From positions 1 to 7,073 of the forward strand of contig JAPLCL010000078.1 of the NCBI GenBank assembly GCA_026392265.1: a stretch of DNA of 7,073 bases, read 5' to 3'. Position 1 is the stretch's first letter. Each line of letters begins with the position of its first letter. This DNA comes from Actinomycetota bacterium. GTDB lineage: Bacteria; Actinomycetota; Thermoleophilia; UBA2241. Both the position numbers and the translations under genes were made by a program. Shown one piece after another: positions 6,537 through 7,073 of the stretch. The notes under the pieces are model-generated. The model worked only from the letters and a program-made list of their open reading frames with translations, was not told where the DNA came from and did not search any database.

Positions 6537-6581
6537 GGACGTGACTCTCTTGCACCCGACGAAGACAAGGGCGATGCAGGT

Positions 6582-7073
6582 ATGGCTGAGTCGCGACAGA
6601 CGGCAGCGCCAAAGGCTGGGGGCGCCCTGGACGTTGCACCCCTCGACACGCCCAGCGCCAGCGACGGCGTCGCGCGGGTGATCCGGGGGCTCATCTTCTC
6701 CGGCGAACTCTCTCCGGGCGACTGGCTACCATCCGGCCGCGACCTCGCCGAGCGGCTGGGCATCTCCCAGCTCACACTGCGCGTGGGCCTCAGGTCGCTG
6801 GAGACCAACGGCTACCTCGTCACGAGCCGCGGCGCGCACGGCGGCACGAGGGTCGGAGATATCGAGACGCTCGGTCGCATCTGGGTCGCATGGATGGAGG
6901 CCAAGGGAGACGAAGTGCAGGATATGTGGGAGTTCCGCGAGATCGTCGAGTCCCACGTGGCGATGCTGGCGGCGGAGCGGCGCACGCGGCGGGAGCTCGT
7001 CGCCATCGAGGCGGCCCTGGCCTCCGCTGCCGCCGACAGCCACACGGCGGTACTGCGCTGGAACGTCTCGTTC
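6582..7073 (+). CDS. GntR-family (FadR-subfamily) transcriptional regulator (C-terminus outside window)
   Basis: The first 164 codons are visible. Seen: a winged helix-turn-helix at about residues 28-92 (VIRGLIFSGELSPGDWLPSG, DLAERLGISQLTLRVGLRSL, NGYLVTSRGAHGGTRV). The usual LPSER core reads LPSGR here. An FCD ligand-binding domain starts near residue 112 (MWEFREIVESHVAMLAAE) and is cut at LRWNVSF. A preceding tail of about 27 residues (Ala/Pro-rich) looks disordered. The ATG at 6582 has AAGGG at 6567-6571, ten bases upstream. FCD regulators of this type usually sense small organic acids and control neighbouring catabolic genes. Its divergent position, with a 148-base shared region, suggests that it controls the minus-strand operon and itself. 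The effector may be the substrate or product of that pathway. Confidence 0.92.
   Translation, partial: MAESRQTAAPKAGGALDVAPLDTPSASDGVARVIRGLIFSGELSPGDWLPSGRDLAERLGISQLTLRVGLRSLETNGYLVTSRGAHGGTRVGDIETLGRIWVAWMEAKGDEVQDMWEFREIVESHVAMLAAERRTRRELVAIEAALASAAADSHTAVLRWNVSF

Larger units (their letters stand above)
6483..6538. repeat. Nested inverted repeats in the divergent intergenic region (candidate operator)
   Basis: The outer arms CCTTGAC (6483-6489) and GTCAAGG (6532-6538) are a perfect 7-base inverted repeat centred at 6510.5. The inner arms AATGA (6502-6506) and TCATT (6516-6520) are a perfect 5-base inverted repeat centred at 6511. Dyad operators of this kind, placed over divergent promoters, are typical of GntR-family regulators, which bind as dimers. 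The outer arms contain TTGAC, so they may simply reflect two -35 elements facing each other. Confidence 0.45.

Noticed and set aside
1..7073. CRISPR arrays, insertion sequences, tRNA or rRNA genes
   Set aside because: No regularly spaced repeats, transposase motifs, terminal inverted repeats or recognisable structural RNA genes were seen.

Overview
This is a high-GC bacterial window carrying a tightly packed catabolic or fermentative operon on the minus strand and a divergently transcribed GntR-type regulator on the plus strand. The GC-rich codon use, TGA as the usual stop, and the mix of a multi-subunit 2-oxoacid:ferredoxin oxidoreductase with CoA-transferase and aminotransferase genes would fit a high-GC anaerobic or facultative bacterium, such as a deep-branching actinobacterium or a Chloroflexota-like lineage. 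The sequence alone does not settle the taxonomy.

Layout from right to left, in the direction of operon transcription. At 6582-7073 (+) is the N-terminal part of a FadR-subfamily GntR regulator. The 148-base gap at 6434-6581 is an AT-rich island holding candidate divergent promoters and two nested inverted repeats with nearly the same centre. At 6433-4277 (-) is a fusion of the gamma subunit of a 2-oxoacid oxidoreductase with a GltD-like FAD/NAD(P)H oxidoreductase ending in a cysteine cluster. Next come the alpha subunit (4237-3107) and the TPP-binding beta subunit (3107-1866). The beta subunit carries an extra C-terminal ACT domain. The two subunits of a family I (AtoDA/ScoAB-like) CoA-transferase follow (1860-1180 and 1183-524). 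After a 135-base gap with its own candidate promoter comes the N-terminal part of a class III, glutamate-1-semialdehyde-aminomutase-like PLP aminotransferase (388-1, cut by the window edge).

Working model (inference): an aminotransferase produces or consumes an oxo compound. The oxidoreductase decarboxylates a 2-oxoacid to an acyl-CoA, and its fused flavoprotein links the electrons to NAD(P)H. The CoA-transferase exchanges the CoA onto another acid. The ACT domain suggests that an amino acid or similar small ligand tunes the beta subunit, and the divergent GntR protein probably controls the operon. The substrate cannot be read from the sequence.

The two most unusual points are the ACT domain on the beta subunit and the gamma-fusion/alpha junction. 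At that junction a single in-frame TAG separates the two genes. The conserved N-terminal Gly-Asn motif of the alpha subunit is encoded between this TAG and the first available ATG, with no start codon to account for it.
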